53,402 nucleotides of DNA from Batkoa obscura (GCA_030770535.1 JASVEC010000110.1:1-53402); one strand, 5' to 3'; shown: positions 11,349-22,572, counted from the first letter of the stretch. Translations and numbers: made by a program. The notes: a model not told the origin generated them from the sequence alone.

Positions 11349-11372
11349 TGATTATATGATTATATGATTATA
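11349..11372. repeat. Short tandem repeat (ATGATTAT)n
   Basis: About three copies of an 8-bp AT-rich unit inside the transposon, upstream of the solo LTR. Confidence 0.7.
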
Positions 11373-11475
11373 TAAATACACTTATTTGACTTTATTTTTT
11401 GTCGAAATAAAAATAAAATGCAAACTTTCATAACTAAACTTCGAAATCAAATTTTTGAAAATTTCAATACAATAG

Positions 11476-11939
11476 TGTGAAATGTCGCTTTGTCAGTCCC
11501 ATGGTTAATTATAACATAACAATCGCCTAAGCTGTTGTGTTCTCGAGCTCAGAGGAAATCAATCCCATGTTCTTATTTTGATTTGTTATGAGAATTTCTA
11601 GTTCCATCCAAAAGAATATTATCTTCTCATTTTGATATTTATACTTTTCAGGGTATAAAAGAGTTTAAAGAGTATAATAGTTCGAGGCTTTTTAACTGAA
11701 TTATTCCCTGATATCTCGAACATTTAATAAAGCCACTAAGTTTTCTTAATAGTATTTTACATAGGTTTTACATTAGTATTGTCTATTCTATTTGTCTTAT
11801 ATAGCTTGTAACCTATTACGTGCTATTCCTCATAATCCAAGTCTATCTTAGTCACATAAACTAAGACCTTTCGACTTATAGTGTAGTCAGCCCACCAATA
11901 GCTGTTCTTGACTCCAAACCCTGAGTACCAGATTTCACA
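11476..11939 (-). mobile_element. Solo LTR of an LTR retrotransposon, inside the DNA transposon
   Basis: Fossil LTR of 464 bp bounded by the inverted ends TGTGAAAT/ATTTCACA and flanked by a 4-bp target duplication, ATAG (11472-11475 and 11940-11943). It aligns over its length to the LTR at 17858-18302 in the opposite orientation. No internal retroelement sequence is present, so it is a solo LTR. Family beyond 'LTR retrotransposon' cannot be assigned; a 4-bp duplication is compatible with several families. It is younger than the transposon it lies in. Confidence 0.88.
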
Positions 11940-12062
11940 ATAGGGAGGAATACACAATATAAACATTGTAATTCATTTACATCAATTTTAAGAGCTACTT
12001 ATAATAACCCAAGGTTTATGGAATTTTATAATAAAACAAAACAAAGAAAAGATATATTATGA

Positions 12063-13645
12063 AAATTTACTATCGATAATAATAAGCTTAATCAAGCAAA
12101 GTATAAAATTAGTGCTTTAGGGAAAACAGGAAATAAAAATCAACAAGCAGTGCTACTATTAACTATAGCTTCAGTATATTCTTTTGATGAGTGTAAAAGT
12201 TTTGGGCTCAATAGAAATAGAAATCAATATGATTATTCAAAAACAAGTAATAATAATCAAATATCAACATTACAATCTATTATTAAAAATACAAAAAAAA
12301 TTAAAGATGACCAAATTGAAACTATTATACAGTATTTACTAAATGATTCAACTATTTCATCAAGATTTAATAAAAAAAATAATGATAATAAATATTCATC
12401 AAATAATATATATATTAAACAAAAGTAGAAGAATGATACATAGCAAACATTTTAATGATTTAAAAGATAAAGCGGTAGCTAGGTCAACATTTTTTAAATA
12501 TGTACCAAGTAATTTCAAAAATCCAGCAAGAAAAATGGATCTATGTAATACATGTGCCCAGTATACAGCTAGAAAAAAGTTATTTGAAAATAAAATAAAT
12601 ATAGCAATAAAAAACAAAGCAGAGATAAAAGAAATTTTCAATGAAAAATTATATAAATTACATAAATTCTGTGTTGATACTCAAAAAAACACATTTAATG
12701 AAACTATTAAAAAATTAAATAGCAAAAGTTGTATAATAATTTTAGACTTTAAATAGAATATGAAAATAGGAACAAGACCAGATTCAATAAATTTAGATCA
12801 TTATAATAAACAAGCTATATCAGCATTAGGTTTTGGTGTTTTATACTTAAAAGATGATAAAACAATAGGCAAAGTTTACTTTGATTATTTATCTGAAATA
12901 TTGAATCACGATTTAGCATATGCAGGAGATTGTTTAATCAATTTGATCTCTACAGAGCTTCTATTTAAAAAGTTTATAAAAATTAATATATGGGCAGATA
13001 CAGGAAATGATTTTAGATCACAAGAGTTCTTACACTATATGGGAGTGTCTTTTTTGACTTCATTATTTTTTCCATTTTTTAAGCGCTATTTAAGTGGAAA
13101 ATTTGTTAGTAAGATTCTTAAATACAAAAATACATCCCCATATATTTAAACAAATTCATAAAATAAATAGTAGTTTGAATGTTAATCTTGATTTTTTTGC
13201 TGAGCATCATGGAAAGAGTATAGTTGATGGACATTTTGGAAACCTTTCAAAACGGAAAAGTAGTTTTGAAGCGTTAGGTAAAATAGAAGGTATCAATCAA
13301 TTAATTTCAAGATTTGAGGCTTTTATTTGCGAGCATAATAAAATTAATAACTCGACTGTTAACAATAGGAAAACAGATATAATTTTTAAAAAGGATGAAA
13401 GAAACAAAAATACAAAAAGAATAATAGAGATCCAAGGCATTAAGAAGTATTTACACTCTATTAAACATAAAAATAAACTACATTGTTATCCAGTATCTGA
13501 TACATCAAAAAAAAGCGATATAGTTCCAATTAAAGTTATAGAGTCTATAGAAAATAGAAAAATTAAAAGATCAATCCCAGCTTACCTTACAAAAATAACA
13601 GAGAATTTAAAAAGTTCGATATTTAATAAGCAAGTAGTTTGTTAA
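12063..13645 (+). pseudogene. Transposase of the 3-kb element (broken)
   Basis: Pieces in order: an N-terminal basic region (12063-12428), a Cys motif (LCNTCAQYTARKKL, about 12540), a strand ending CIIILDFK (first likely catalytic Asp), HYNKQAISALGFGVLY, an NHDLAYAGDC segment, then WADTGNDFRSQEFLHY (second likely Asp). After a MITE insertion come FFAEHHGKSIVDGHFGNLSK and a Lys-rich C-terminus to 13645. The layout resembles DDE-type transposases, but I cannot name the superfamily with confidence. The reading is broken by a frame change near 12420, an in-frame TAG at about 12754 and the MITE at 13037-13145. It could not make an active enzyme as it stands. Confidence 0.75.
13037..13145 (-). mobile_element. 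MITE copy 4, inserted in the transposase
   Basis: Full-length member (TATGGGAGTGTC... to ...CATCCCCATAT) interrupting the transposase between HY and FKQIHK. The flanking sequence shows a TA insertion site. It is the clearest proof that this family transposed. Confidence 0.93.
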
Positions 13646-14100
13646 ATGATAGAAGTAGATCATCAAATGTTAAGATTACTAATTTATTAATAGCTAAGTC
13701 AATAAATAGTCAAAGAACAAGTGATTGCAATAATATGTAAAAACTATTACTATTTGTACTATATAGGGATAGTTAATTATAATTTTGGAGCTAATCATTC
13801 CCTCCCATGCAGCTATTTATTAACTTAGAAATATATTAATAATGTAATTATAACATTAAAATAGTCTATTTGTTTGATAACAAATCTGCAATATTGGTTA
13901 TAAAGCAGTCAATAATAAACATTTCCAATAAAGTTTTATAATAACATGTATTTAAGATCTAGTAGAAATTCAATTAACTTAGAGTACAAACTATAATAGC
14001 ATAATTTAGAACTGTGTCCGGGTACTTTTTTTAATAAAAGAATTGCTTTTATAGAATTTTAAGTGAAGTTTTTAAAATACAAAATATTTAAAAAATTGGA
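13646..14100. other. 3' part of the transposon, non-coding
   Basis: AT-rich sequence between the end of the transposase and the right terminal repeat. No further gene is seen. Confidence 0.5.
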
Positions 14101-15389
14101 TAAAATAATGAAACTAATTCAGACAACCCCATATACTCATTGAAAAAAGCAGTGAAGTCGGAAGATATAAAATTACAAACTAAAATATGCGTTGGAACAA
14201 CTGGTTTTTTTGGATACTTTCCATTGAAAGAAAATGAAAAAAAGTAAGAAACCAATACCTAAATAAAGCGAAACAATAATTGCTTCAAAATTCCAGGGAT
14301 ACTGTTATCTACCCCAGTTTAAGCCTAATGCTATAAGTGAAGTAAAGATGAGTAAAGTAATTGAACCTAAATAATCGACTCTGGCTAACTTTTCTTTCAT
14401 GTTTTCTTTATAAGTAAGTAAACGAGGGAAAAATCCAATAACAAACATAGCTATTAAACAAACTGGAATATTAATATAGAAACGCTACCTCCAACTAGCT
14501 TTTTCAGTAAGGGCGCCGCCTATCAATGGACCAACAACTGAAGCAGTAGTAACGTTAGCTCCAACCATACTTATAAAGATGCTCTTCTTCTTAATGAAAC
14601 AGTATCCGATATAATAATAACTGAAAGGGCTATAAGGCCACCACCGATACCAACAATAGCACGACAAATAATTAATATCTCAATAGTTTGTGCAGCACCA
14701 CATAGTACTGAATCAACTAAAAAGATATCAAGGGCAAATAACATAACAGCACGTCGACCAAAAATATCAGAAAACTTACCATATACAGATTGGAAGGCCA
14801 TTTTTGTTAATAGATAAGAAGTAGCTACCCAAGTTACTTGATCAAATGCGTTAAAATCGGAAGCTATGTTTTCTAAGTAGCAATAATTGTATTGTCTAAA
14901 GCAGCTAAAAAAATAGATGATATTAAAACTAACGTAACTAAAATAAAGTTCGTTTTCGTTATTTTGACTTTTGCTTGATCAAGCGTAGAAGGATTAACTG
15001 AGATTTGACATTTTAATTATTTTTCATTGCCATGGATGCTAGAAGCATCATCAGTTTGAGTATTTATAGAAGACATTTCTATACCAAAAGTAATATCTAA
15101 TTAATCAGGTTAAGAAAAAAATCCATTACCTTTATATACTTTTAGTTGTTACCATTAAGCTAATTAACCTTTTATACTATTAGAAATTAAATTTGTTGAA
15201 ACTTAAATCGAGAAGTTGTTTACACTATAATTAATTCACTTAATTTGGTATATTTTTATTAGTAATGCGATTTTTACATATTTTATATCAAATTTTTATA
15301 AATTATAATAGCTCTTTCCATAAAGTTATATTGATGATTCTTTGATTGAAATAATAATAATAATATATTAGCAAGCGTTTATTTTATCC

Positions 15390-15493
15390 ATATGAGAATG
15401 TATTTTTTGTTTAGGGATTTTACTAATAATTTTTCCACTCAAATAGCGCTTACAAAATGGAAAAAGCGATGAAACTAGAAAAATATTCCAATA
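15390..15493 (+). mobile_element. MITE copy 5
   Basis: TATGAGAATGTATTTTTTG end, TTTTACTAATAATTTTTCCAC, AAATAGCGCTTACAAAATGG and a degraded far end. A moderately diverged member. Confidence 0.85.
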
Positions 15494-15776
15494 TATATTA
15501 TAGTAAAGCTAATTAATAAACAATAACAAAAAATCTAACTATCTAAATACCATACTAAAGATATCTAAATATGACTTAAATGCTTAATTTTTTTAGACTG
15601 ATTTTAAACAAATTGATAAATATCAAATAAAAATAGATATTAAACCTACACTTAATATTTATAATAACGATGTTATTATAAACTAATTTGTTTAAAGGCG
15701 GATATCTTTATTTGGTTATACTTTAGGGATTTCAAAAAGAACTAATCATTCTAATTGATATCTACCTAAAAAAAGG

Positions 15777-15884
15777 TATGAGGGTGTTTTTTTTGGTTTC
15801 ATTACTTTTTCTATCTTTTAAGCACTATTTGAGTGGAAAAGTTATTGGTGAAATTCTTAAATATAAAAACACATCCCCATATAT
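15777..15884 (-). mobile_element. MITE copy 6
   Basis: TATGAGGGTGTTTTTTTTGG end through CACTATTTGAGTGGAAAAG to ACATCCCCATAT. Full length. Confidence 0.9.
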
Positions 15885-16066
15885 TAAAAAATGATACTGT
15901 ATTAAATATAAAAAGGCGAAATAAGAATATGAATTTGCCTTTTTAGAAAAGCAATAAAGTTCTAAATAGAAAAGAAAGCTTAATCATGTTTATTATCATA
16001 AAGACAATCAAGTATATAAAGATAGTTGAATATATTTAGGAGATTATCAAAAAATAATAAGCGTTA

Positions 16067-16690
16067 ATGATCAAGACAGAAAATCAATTTTTATCTAATT
16101 CGAATTATGGCGAGGATAATGAGGAATTACCTTCTTATTACGAAGATCCAACAATTGAATTTCCAACTACAAGTAACTTAATTTTTTATAACTATGAAAA
16201 ATACAAAATTCAACGTCAAGGCTTTTTATGGCGAGATTTTAATTGTATTAATCAACAAAGTCTGGACACAAGATTCAAGATAAAGACAAAAACAGTTAGT
16301 GGAAAACTTTATGATAATGAAGAAAATAAACTTAAAATTAAGAACATCCGTTACTTTAGTCACAAAATTAAATGGGATATTGAATATATTGGTAAACATT
16401 CAAAGTTATATACTAATTTACAATTAGTTCGTAAATCATTTCAATTAAGAAGGCATTTTATTATTCGTTTAACTAAATCTGATGATCAAATCATTGAATA
16501 TCATGTTATAAATAATTCAAATATCCCTATTAGTTGGATCCTTTATCCTAAAGAGGAACCTAGCAATATTCTACTTAAGTATGAATCCCATGTATTTAAA
16601 GACTCTATCTTACATGTTTATCCTAACCTCGATGTTGAAGATTTAAAGATATTTTTGTTAGTTATGCTTTTTGCAATAAGCTATGATTAA
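16067..16690 (+). CDS. Hypothetical protein, possible tubby/LURP-like fold
   Basis: 207 aa, single exon. The N-terminus is acidic and Asn-rich, with an ELPSYYEDP motif (PPxY-like). The rest alternates hydrophobic and polar residues in a way typical of a beta-rich barrel: YKIQRQGFLWRDFNC, FKIKTKTVSGKLYDNEENKL, then IKWDIEYIGKHSKLY, RRHFIIRLTK and IIEYHVINNS. The order 'F-x-I-x-x-K...G-x-L-x-D...W-x-I' recalls tubby-C-terminal-like (LURP-one) proteins, which bind membrane lipids or act as scaffolds. This is a pattern match by eye, not an established assignment. It has no signal peptide and is not a paralogue of copies A-D, although both share an N-terminal P-S/T-Y motif. The short hydrophobic C-terminus (KIFLLVMLFAISYD) is unusual. 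Confidence 0.72.
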   Translation: MIKTENQFLSNSNYGEDNEELPSYYEDPTIEFPTTSNLIFYNYEKYKIQRQGFLWRDFNCINQQSLDTRFKIKTKTVSGKLYDNEENKLKIKNIRYFSHKIKWDIEYIGKHSKLYTNLQLVRKSFQLRRHFIIRLTKSDDQIIEYHVINNSNIPISWILYPKEEPSNILLKYESHVFKDSILHVYPNLDVEDLKIFLLVMLFAISYD

Positions 16691-17340
16691 ATAAACGATT
16701 TGTTTTTATTAAGTATACCTTTTTTTAAATCTAAAAAAGTTCTGATATCAAATTTGACTTTAGCTGTTATCAGACTTTGTACTAAAACGTAAATAATTCA
16801 ATCACAGTAATAAGTATGATTTACAATATCAACTGGGCAACTATTAAAAGCAAAGCAACAAGAATCTTTGGGCGTCTATGAAAGTCAACAATTATTTTAT
16901 TGAATAGACAAAAATGACAAGTATTTAAGGCAAAAGAAAACAGCTTCAAAAATTTAACAAAAATATCTTATTATGCTAGTTAAACTTAAAGGATAGATTA
17001 TTAGATTTTCCTAGTTTACTTACAATTGCTGATTAAGAGCAAACTTTTATGTTTAGTCAAACGTATCCATATACTTTTGATTTCTTATTTTAATAAAAGA
17101 ATTTAAAATGAAAAAAAAAGGCGACGATATTGTTTTTATTGAGCTGAAATCCTAGTCCAAACTAATTTCTTATTTAATTAGTCAAAATAATAACTTTTTG
17201 AAAAAAGGCAAAATTAGTCTTTTACACTACTTATCTGATTATTTTATATCAGCCTGCTTAATACACTCTAAGATCAAGTAGTATATCGTCTTTTAAAAAG
17301 AGTTAATATCAAGTTTTTAAATGACTCCTTTCTATCTAAT

Positions 17341-17447
17341 ATATGGGGATGTATTTTTGTGTTTAAGAATTTTACTAACAAATTTTCCACTTAAATAGCG
17401 CTTAAAAAATGGAAAAAATAATGAAGTCAAAAAAAACACCCCCGTAT
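17341..17447 (+). mobile_element. MITE copy 7
   Basis: Near-consensus: ATATGGGGATGTATTTTTG, TTTTCCACTTAAATAGCGC, ATAATGAAGTCAAAAAAAAC, end CCCCCGTAT. Confidence 0.93.
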
Positions 17448-17705
17448 CTTTTTTTATACTGTTTTGTTCTAAAATAAAGCTTCTTTTAGATTATTCTAAT
17501 TTAAACTCTAATTTAGTTGCACTTCCAAATGATTTTGACATTATTTTAAATTAACATGATGAGGATTTTATCAAATAAAAAAACACTTTTATTAAAAAGC
17601 TTCCTAGGATCTTAGATACAGTTCTTTTTAAATAATAAGATAACAATTTTTTTGAAATTTTATACATATTGTCATTATTTATAAACACTGTTATTATACT
17701 ACTTT

Positions 17706-17732
17706 TTTGTTTTTATGTTTTTATGTTTTTAT
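17706..17732. repeat. Short tandem repeat (GTTTTTAT)n
   Basis: About three units of GTTTTTAT. A simple AT-rich microsatellite. Confidence 0.7.
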
Positions 17733-17857
17733 AGCAGTTGATTTAAACTTAATAAAAAGTAATTAGTTTTTTTAGTTGGTTTGTATTTTAAAGAGATGGT
17801 TATTTATTACAATAAATAACTAAGTTAAATAGACTGTTTTTTTTTGATAATGCCAAC

Positions 17858-18302
17858 TGTGAAATCTGGTACTCAGGGTTTGGAGTCAAGAACAGCTATT
17901 GCTGGGTTGACTACACTATAAGTCAAAAGGTCTTAGGTTATGTAGCTAAGATAGACTCAAATCATGAAGCATAGCACATAATAAGCTATGGACTATATAA
18001 AATAGGTAGAATAGACAATACTACTATAAAGTCTATATAAAATAAATATTAAGAAAACTTAGTGGCTTTATTAAATGTTCGAGATATCAGGGATTAATTC
18101 AGTTAAAAAGCCTTGAGCTATTATGTTCTAAGATCTCTTTTATACTTCAATCAAGTATAGGTATTAAAACATGGTTAATAAGTTCTTTCTAGTTAGGCAA
18201 TAGAAATTCACTCAGCAAATAAAACTGCAACTAGAATTATAAACAAGTTAGATAATTATTATGTTATCATTAATCCGAGAACTAATAAAGCAATATTTCA
18301 CA
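17858..18302 (+). mobile_element. Solo LTR of an LTR retrotransposon
   Basis: Fossil LTR of 445 bp with TGTGAAAT/ATTTCACA ends and a perfect 4-bp target duplication, CAAC (17854-17857 and 18303-18306). It is the same family as the LTR at 11476-11939, in the opposite orientation. It has no internal element sequence. The clean target duplication marks an independent insertion followed by LTR-LTR recombination. Confidence 0.88.
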
Positions 18303-18793
18303 CAACTTAAAAAACAGTTTTTAAGTTAATATTTAATCAAATACTCATAAATTATTTCATAATATATTTTGTTAGATCTTGACAAAGTTGTGTATAATAG
18401 CTATAAACAAAATCTGAGAAAAAAAAATAATACATCATCTTTAAAAGCATTTATCACTTTAATTAATAGACTTAGATTTCCATTGCTTGTATTGCATAAA
18501 TATCTTGGTATTGTTAAATCAATAGTTTTTTTAAGTCTTAAAAAACTTAGAAAATAAATACTTTAAAATCATCTTCTAAATCATAGAATTACTGATTAAA
18601 AATAATTTATATATTATACGGGATGCTAGTTAAAGTTTGAAGGTTATATTTATAAAAACAGATTTTACTGAATTATTATTATAGCTTATAATTTTTCGAG
18701 TTAATATCTACTTATCTAAATTTCGTTCTAATTTTTACTATTTATAATTTAAATGTAAACAAAAAATAGTCTTTAATAATAATAAAAGTTAGA

Positions 18794-18900
18794 ATATGGG
18801 AGTGTTTTTTTTGACTTCATTATTTTTTCCATTTTTTAAGCGCTATTTGAGCGGAAAATTTGTTGGTAAAATTGTTAAACACAAAAATACATCCCCATAT
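18794..18900 (-). mobile_element. MITE copy 8
   Basis: Near-consensus: ATATGGGAGTGTTTTTTTTG, TTAAGCGCTATTTGAGCGG, end ACATCCCCATAT. Confidence 0.93.
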
Positions 18901-19296
18901 GTTTTTATTTATGTTTGAAAATGTTCAAATGTTGTTTTTTATATAAGCCTACTATTTTCTATAGAATGCTGTTTTATTTTAAACCAAATATTATTTCTAT
19001 AAAGTCTGGTTTTCATAAAGCTGAAAGCTTTTAACTAAAAAATGTATTTATGATGTCAATTTTAAAAAGCTTAAAGAGCTACAAGTAAGCAGATTTTGAT
19101 GATTATTTAATAATTGAGAAATATTAAATCAAATTATTGACTAGTTTACAAAAGCAAGTTTAAACGTTTACCTCATATCCTAGACTACTGTTATATAATT
19201 AAAAAATAAATATTCTGAAAAATAATTGGATAGTATTATGCTTTATTATTGGTCGATTTATTGCAAATAACTCGAAAATTTATCTTTTTCAGTAGT

Positions 19297-19397
19297 ATAT
19301 GGGAATGTATTTTTATGTTTGAGAATTTTACTAACAATTTTTCCATTCAAATAGTACTCAAAGATAAAAGTGAAGTCAAAAAAGATCCCCTCACATA
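19297..19397 (+). mobile_element. MITE copy 9
   Basis: ATATGGGAATGTATTTTTATG, TTTTACTAACAATTTTTCC, AGTGAAGTCAAAAAAG, degraded far end. The apparent ORF at 19249-19488 runs through it and is not a gene. Confidence 0.85.
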
Positions 19398-19616
19398 CTT
19401 ATGTAGATTCTTAGGTTATAAATTCCTAACTTTTATTCGTTTAATTTCAGCCAATAATCAAGCTGAAGATTTACAGTTACTTAATTAAGTAAATTGCCAA
19501 CCCTTATTTCAATTCCAATCCAAATGTTTCCTTTGAAAAATATAAATACAAGCATGAATTTTTTTACGAGGAAATCTTAAAGTACTCTTTTAATATTTGA
19601 AAAAAGCTAAACTAAA

Positions 19617-20049
19617 ATGAGTCTTGATTTTGATTTGGATGACCAAACCAAAGTTTTTATTTCTTTTGAAGGTTTATTTAATGGTAACGAAGAGTTTGAT
19701 TACAATGATTACAGTAATTATATGGAGCAAAGGGATGAAAATTATTATCTTTCGATTGCAAGCAATATTGTACCACTAGATTTATTTGGTAAGTATATTA
19801 AATTGTTATATCATACTTTAGCTATTTCTAATGTTTGATTTAGAGTTTGCTAGTGAAAGTGACTTAAGCTCTGATAACTATTTATTGTTTGAATTCTTTG
19901 ACTTGAACAATATATTACCTTCATCGCCCTATGATACTAATACTGAAGATGACTCTGGGCTTCCTAGATCATATTCGAGTATCAGTCTCACCTCTTCAGA
20001 AGGTTTATCTAGCCACCCCAATGAAGGCTTGCCTTGGTTAAGAAAGTAG
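19617..20049 (+). CDS. Small acidic protein of unknown function (two exons)
   Basis: join(19617..19788,19844..20049), 125 aa, with a 55-bp phase-1 intron (GTAAGT...GATTTAG). The product is strongly acidic and rich in Asp, Asn, Ser and Tyr: MSLDFDLDDQTKVFISFEGL, EEFDYNDYSNY, LLFEFFDLNN and a C-terminal GLPRSYSSISLTSS. It has no signal peptide, membrane segment or known motif, and could be an acidic disordered interaction protein. Support for its being real: the intron has canonical borders and restores the frame, and a related decayed copy with the same FNYDSYY pattern sits at 26341-26850 on the other strand. I do not recognise the family. Confidence 0.65.
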
Positions 20050-20521
20050 CAAACTTGTGTTTAAAAACTGTTCCTCCTTTTGGTATTATATTTATTGGTT
20101 GTGTTTATATAATTACCCCTTATATTTATGATTTTTTAATAAAACTCTTTTGCACGTCATACTTTATTATTACATTTGTCATTTAATTTTACATCACTAT
20201 GCCATTTTTATTTGATCTTAGATAAGATATACTCACTACTTCAGCGCAGTCAGTCATTTATTTGGGTTAAAAATAGCTTTAAAACAGTTAGGCTCCAAGT
20301 TGACATTGACATAATTATATTGATTTATTTTAATCCACCTTGAAATTTAAGATTTAGGTAGTATATAATCTCAATATGGGTTGAGCTTCAATAGCTGATG
20401 CTATTGTTAAAGCTCCTTTACAACATTTCAATCCCTCTATTTATATTAATCCTACCCACCTTCTGAAGGTTTTCTGTTTTTAATTATGTCTTCTATCTAT
20501 ATGAGTAGTAAAAAAAGTAGC

Positions 20522-20625
20522 ATACAGGAGTGTTTTTTTTGACTTCATTATTTTTTCATTTTTTAAACGCTATTTAAGCAGAAAATTTATTAGTAAAATT
20601 CAAACACAAAAATACATCCCCATAT
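20522..20625 (-). mobile_element. MITE copy 10
   Basis: ATACAGGAGTGTTTTTTTTG, ACGCTATTTAAGCAG, end ATACATCCCCATAT, with one short internal deletion. Confidence 0.9.
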
Positions 20626-22466
20626 GATACATTTGATAGATTGATTTAAGAATGTATTTGTTTGCTTATCCCATGTTAATTAGAATTTGGGGTTATTCAT
20701 ATTTATTTGATGAAGGTTTTGAAAATACTGTTTAATTACTTTTCCATCATTAATATAAGGGAGTGATAAAGGACTTAAGATCATAAAATAAAATTCCCAG
20801 TTTGATTTTGATTAAACTTACAAAATTTTTATAGTAAATTTTAAAACAAAAAGGTAGATTTTTTTAATGTTCATACTTAGTTTTCATAATTTGTAAAGAA
20901 TCAGAGCTGCGAAAAATTAAGCATTTACTATCAGTTTATAAGTAATCAAAATAGTCAAAACTAAAAATTAGTTCCTTTTGTTTTTTAAAATGCCCTAGAT
21001 GTTTGATAAAAGTGTAGCGAAACTCAAATCTATATTTAACATAGACAGTGCATGTTTAAACTGTACAGGTGATAATATGTAAATACAAACATGGTTTTTT
21101 TTATATATAATTGTTTTCACAAAATGTATTCAATTTAAGTACAAATTCAATTTTTAGTCTATTTCGTTAGGTGCAAAGATCGTGTCAATATATTATATGA
21201 GGCAAACTCCGGCTCTTGCACTATGTGCGAGAAAATGTTGACAGTAAGGTCTTTTTTATTTATTACCTTAATAAGCCTATTGGTAGAAAGGTAGGTACAT
21301 ATAAAAAAGCGGCTAAACAAATAGTAAATGATATTTATTTGTTTTGAAAATAAATAAGTAGTTTAATTATGATAAATACAACTTTGATTTTGAGAGTATA
21401 GAAGACTATGCGTATTATTTTAAAGAATTTGAAAATATTGATATCTAATGTTTCAAAAGTTAATTTATTTTACTGATATTTTAGTATATAATTTATTATA
21501 AAATATTGATGTTGATTTTGATGTCAAAATTGGATTTATAAAATATGTAGAAAATGCTGGACATAAAATATAATAATAAATTAGATCTTTAATTTATTTG
21601 TTTATCCTGTTTTAAGCTAATTATATAATAGATTAGACTAGGTAGGTGGTTAGAAGAGGAGAATATAATGCCTTGCAAAAAAGCTCTTAAAATTCAAAGA
21701 ATTAAAGAAAGGAAAAAAAAACTTTAATTCAACTATCAAACATTATCTGTTTGATAAGGATATGCCTAGATTTAACAGAAGATATAAAAGAGTTCGTTGG
21801 AATATAAGCCCAGAATCAATTGGCAAATAAAAAACTAGGGACTATAAATTAAGGATGTTTCAAGTTATTTAGCCAGGTCACTTTATTTAATTACTATTGA
21901 AACAGTTGATCTAGAGAGGACAGACTCCGATAATTTAGTATAAGTTGGGTTCTTTTTTTGCCGAATTTTTTTAATAAAGTGGTAATCATATTAAGCTAAT
22001 CTTTATATGTGTTAGCTACCAGGTATTGAAAAAAAACATTCACATTTCTTTCATTTAAAAAATTTATTGAATTCACTTATATCAAACAAACATTCATGGT
22101 ATTTCTATATCATTTATCAAGCGACTCATTTATTTCTTAACTTTAATATAATTGTCATGGTTTTATAACCTTTTTTCAATAAACAGAAATATTAAATAGC
22201 TGAATTTTAATTCAATATATTAGATATGTTATGACTATTATTAATATTAGAAACCGTGTTAAAATTGTCTGACATTTAAACGAGTTCAAATGTCTGATCT
22301 GAATCAAATAATTTTTTCATTTTACATTTAGTTTGAATTTGTAAATTTTATACAACTATATGACACTGATGGAGCTTTTCAACCTTTTTGGTAGTGAAAA
22401 ATATTTTGGTAAAGCAAATTAAATGGTAATTATAAAAGCATGCAAACCCTTTAGCTAAAAAATATT

Positions 22467-22572
22467 ATTTAAGGATGTCTTTTTTTTAAGAATTCTACTA
22501 ACAGTTTTTTCGCTCAAATAGCATTCAAAAAAATAGAAGAAGTGAGGAAACCAAAAAGATATCCCCCGTTTA
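22467..22572 (+). mobile_element. MITE copy 11 (diverged)
   Basis: GGATGTCTTTTTTTTAAG, TCTACTAACAG, CTCAAATAGCATTC, GAAACCAAAAAG, end ATCCCCCG. An older member. Confidence 0.75.

Larger units (their letters stand above)
11122..14133 (+). mobile_element. 3-kb DNA transposon with terminal inverted repeats (non-functional)
   Basis: The ends are inverted repeats of about 25 bp starting TATGGGGTTGTC and reaching GTTTCA, with 22 of 25 positions matching. The boundary is confirmed by the interrupted transporter, whose sequence resumes on each side. The pre-insertion site reads ...GCA-TA-CTC..., so the target is a TA dinucleotide with one extra TA left at the right end. Inside are a broken transposase (12063-13645), a solo LTR (11476-11939) and a MITE (13037-13145). 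The length without these insertions is about 2.4 kb. Confidence 0.85.
10500..15078 (-). pseudogene. Decayed DHA2-type MFS transporter, split by a DNA transposon
   Basis: Read on the minus strand, the N-terminal part lies at 14134-15078 (start MSSINTQTDDAS; motif A region YGKFSDIFGRR; later ALTEKASWR) and the C-terminal part at about 10500-11121 (KTGIYRPFSIYG, SLCIQVNTIA, VIVTSM). Both match the transporter relic at 49525-51147 collinearly, so this was one 14-helix drug:H+ antiporter gene. The N-terminal half has several stops and frame changes. The gene is interrupted by a 3-kb transposon (11122-14133) within the stretch corresponding to NGCMLFSTV. It is an older loss than the 49.5-kb copy. 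Confidence 0.9.
15079..16066. other. Intergenic region with two MITEs
   Basis: It holds MITE copies 5 and 6, facing opposite ways about 280 bp apart. The rest is AT-rich without coding signal. Confidence 0.5.
16691..19616. other. Gene-free region with solo LTR and MITEs
   Basis: Nearly 3 kb without a credible gene. It contains MITE copies 7, 8 and 9, the solo LTR at 17858-18302 and a short ATGTTTTT-type tandem repeat at 17706-17732. Confidence 0.55.

Noticed and set aside
18369-18557. 62-codon open frame just downstream of the solo LTR
   Set aside because: Non-ATG start, Lys/Leu/Asn composition typical of AT-rich noise, no homology and no partner exon.
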